Of a DNA stretch of 64,000 bases, positions 63,348 to 64,000 are shown one piece after another. Numbering within the stretch: the first letter of the stretch is position 1; each line of letters opens with the position of its first letter. The notes beneath the pieces were generated by a model. That model worked only from the letters and a program-made list of their open reading frames with translations, ran no database searches and was not told where the DNA came from. Position numbers and translations under genes: made by a program. Source of the stretch: Candidatus Praeruminimicrobium purgamenti (GTDB lineage Bacteria > Elusimicrobiota > Endomicrobiia > Endomicrobiales > Endomicrobiaceae); the NCBI GenBank assembly GCA_018433585.1, contig JAHDQW010000009.1:1-64000 (forward strand), written 5' to 3'.

Positions 63348-63771
63348 TTTGTTTGTCCTTAAAAATACATATCATACTGTCGTGCATGCCGCATTTATTA
63401 AATACTTTTTCTCCGTAAGTGTTTATGCCTTCAAATTTTACTCTTCCTCTTAAAAATCGTATTTCACAATTTGGTAAGATAATCTCATGAAATATTTTTG
63501 TTGACGTAGAAACCGGCAATAACATCACTATAATTTTTCCTTTTTTGAATTCTTCAAAAGCTTTTAAAATAAAAGCTTCTTTAAGTTTGCGGCTATACGG
63601 CGGATTGACAAAATTACACCCCCCCCACTCAATCTTTAAACCATCCCATTGCGTCAAATCGTGTTTAAGTGGGCAAGGGTCAAAATTAAATTTAAACTCG
63701 GCGGCAAGTTGTTCATACAGACTATCAGGAGTTTTCCAATCATCATTATTTCCTAAATTTCTGTTTTTCAT
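63337..63771 (-). CDS. Phage DNA N6-adenine methyltransferase, Dam type
   Basis: The 144-residue protein fits the phage Dam family: DDWKTPDSLYEQLAAEF, FNFDPCP (31-34), CNFVNPPYS (NPPY at 56-59) and VMLLPVSTSTKIFHEIILP, then EIRFLRGRVKFEG. It methylates adenine in DNA, probably to hide phage DNA from restriction enzymes. The start overlaps the TM micro-ORF stop (TAATG). Confidence 0.9.
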   Translation of the reverse strand: MKNRNLGNNDDWKTPDSLYEQLAAEFKFNFDPCPLKHDLTQWDGLKIEWGGCNFVNPPYSRKLKEAFILKAFEEFKKGKIIVMLLPVSTSTKIFHEIILPNCEIRFLRGRVKFEGINTYGEKVFNKCGMHDSMICIFKDKQNAN

Positions 63772-63845
63772 TACTTATACCTCGATAAAAAATATACTCC
63801 GCCAAACCAAAAAACCAAAAATAAAATTATTAATATATATTGCAT
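63771..63845 (-). CDS. 24-residue membrane micro-ORF
   Basis: MQYILIILFLVFWFGGVYFLSRYK is a single membrane helix with a basic end. Both its start and stop join neighbours through TAATG, so ribosomes could move through three frames without release. Conservation in related phages is needed to prove it is real. Confidence 0.5.
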   Translation of the reverse strand: MQYILIILFLVFWFGGVYFLSRYK

Positions 63846-63958
63846 TACTTATTTTTCCTGCTCTTAATTTTTGCCGCAACCGCAGACATAACAGACAAGT
63901 CAGTCCAAAAACATTTTTCTGCTTTATCTTGCAATGATTCTTCGTTTTTGGCGTACAT
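63845..63958 (-). CDS. 37-residue phage protein
   Basis: MYAKNEESLQDKAEKCFWTDLSVMSAVAAKIKSRKNK is a small helical protein. The start is set by GAGG seven bases upstream; an in-frame ATG four codons earlier (63970) lacks a ribosome site. Its stop overlaps the next start in TAATG. No family is known. Confidence 0.5.
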   Translation of the reverse strand: MYAKNEESLQDKAEKCFWTDLSVMSAVAAKIKSRKNK

Positions 63959-63966
63959 ATAAGTCC

Positions 63967-64000
63967 TCATTTTTTCTGTTTTTCAAGCTTTTGCAGTTCG
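63967..64000 (-). CDS. C-terminal end of an upstream gene (cut by right edge)
   Basis: The last 33 bases read ELQKLEKQKK and stop (TGA), a Lys/Gln coiled-coil end. The stop lies within the ribosome site region of the next gene, fitting the tight packing of this operon. Only 10 codons are visible, so the gene's identity is unknown. Confidence 0.4.
   Translation of the reverse strand, partial: ELQKLEKQKK

Larger units (their letters stand above)
34441..64000. mobile_element. Podovirus-like prophage, left end at tRNA-Gln, right end outside window
   Basis: Every protein gene here lies on the minus strand and the set covers DNA modification, replication, packaging, capsid, lysis, tail and ejection. 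The portal is P22-type, the capsid N4-gp56-type and no long-tail genes (tape measure, tube, sheath) are seen, so a short tail is inferred. No integrase, excisionase or repressor occurs within the window. The frames look intact, without obvious decay in structural genes, so the element may be functional. The exact att core cannot be set without the right junction. Confidence 0.93.

Noticed and set aside
63601-63640. Run of eight C bases in the Dam-type gene as a frameshift
   Set aside because: The frame reads through with the expected motif (EWGGCNFVNPPYS), so the run does not break the gene, though it could slip in sequencing or replication.

Overview
The window reads as part of an AT-rich genome of a Gram-negative (diderm) bacterium. 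It has lipoprotein-processing enzymes (Lgt, LspA), a WaaE/KdtX-type lipopolysaccharide glycosyltransferase and many TPR, GT-C and secreted surface proteins. The gene content and style (Rng next to a TIGR03960/DUF2344 radical SAM protein, TMTC-like TPR membrane proteins, SpoVG in a non-spore-former context) would fit Elusimicrobiota, perhaps an Endomicrobia-like lineage. That assignment is inference from gene content, not from a marker search.\n\nPositions 1-34440 are chromosome. A minus-strand cluster (1-3870) encodes secreted surface proteins, two of which are related, plus a possible PapD-like chaperone. It is driven by a good sigma-70-type promoter that overlaps a perfect 20-bp palindrome. 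guaA follows on the plus strand and ends at a bidirectional terminator. A long minus-strand run (5640-28945) then holds lspA-ileS-mtnA-yggU-proC-yggS, a SIR2-like gene fused translationally to rng, a radical SAM protein, a GT-C/TPR protein, rluD, lgt, two glycosyltransferases, nucleotide-sugar dehydrogenase and epimerase genes for surface polysaccharide, a third very AT-rich glycosyltransferase, a secreted protein with a phage-like tail-collar domain, a metallophosphoesterase and a ParB-like protein. tRNA-Leu(UAA) is next. The plus-strand operon rimI - membrane protein - TPR protein - ispE - spoVG and tRNA-Gln(UUG) close the chromosomal part.\n\nFrom just after tRNA-Gln to the right edge (about 34441-64000) everything is a minus-strand prophage of podovirus type, running off the window. 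Read in the direction of transcription (right to left) it has: small early genes, among them Dam-type and partial DNA methyltransferases, a tRNA-like gene with a grossly enlarged anticodon arm, a zinc-ribbon/MazG protein, an MmcB-like nuclease and a radical SAM protein; a P22-like replication module (DnaB helicase, O-type initiator) with a lambda-style iteron origin inside the initiator gene; terminase, P22-type portal, scaffold and an N4-gp56-type capsid with an Ig-like tail; a beta-helix receptor-binding protein; a lysis cassette; tail adaptor, collar and hub proteins; and ejection proteins including a 2008-residue polyvalent protein with a zinc-protease motif. No integrase or repressor is in view; they should lie beyond the right edge if the prophage is intact. 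The left junction next to tRNA-Gln carries phased short repeats as expected of an attachment region.\n\nThe gene density is high. No stretch longer than 300 bases lacks a gene; the largest gaps (3871-4047, 29054-29205, 34441-34587, 56853-56965) hold promoters, terminators or repeats described below.
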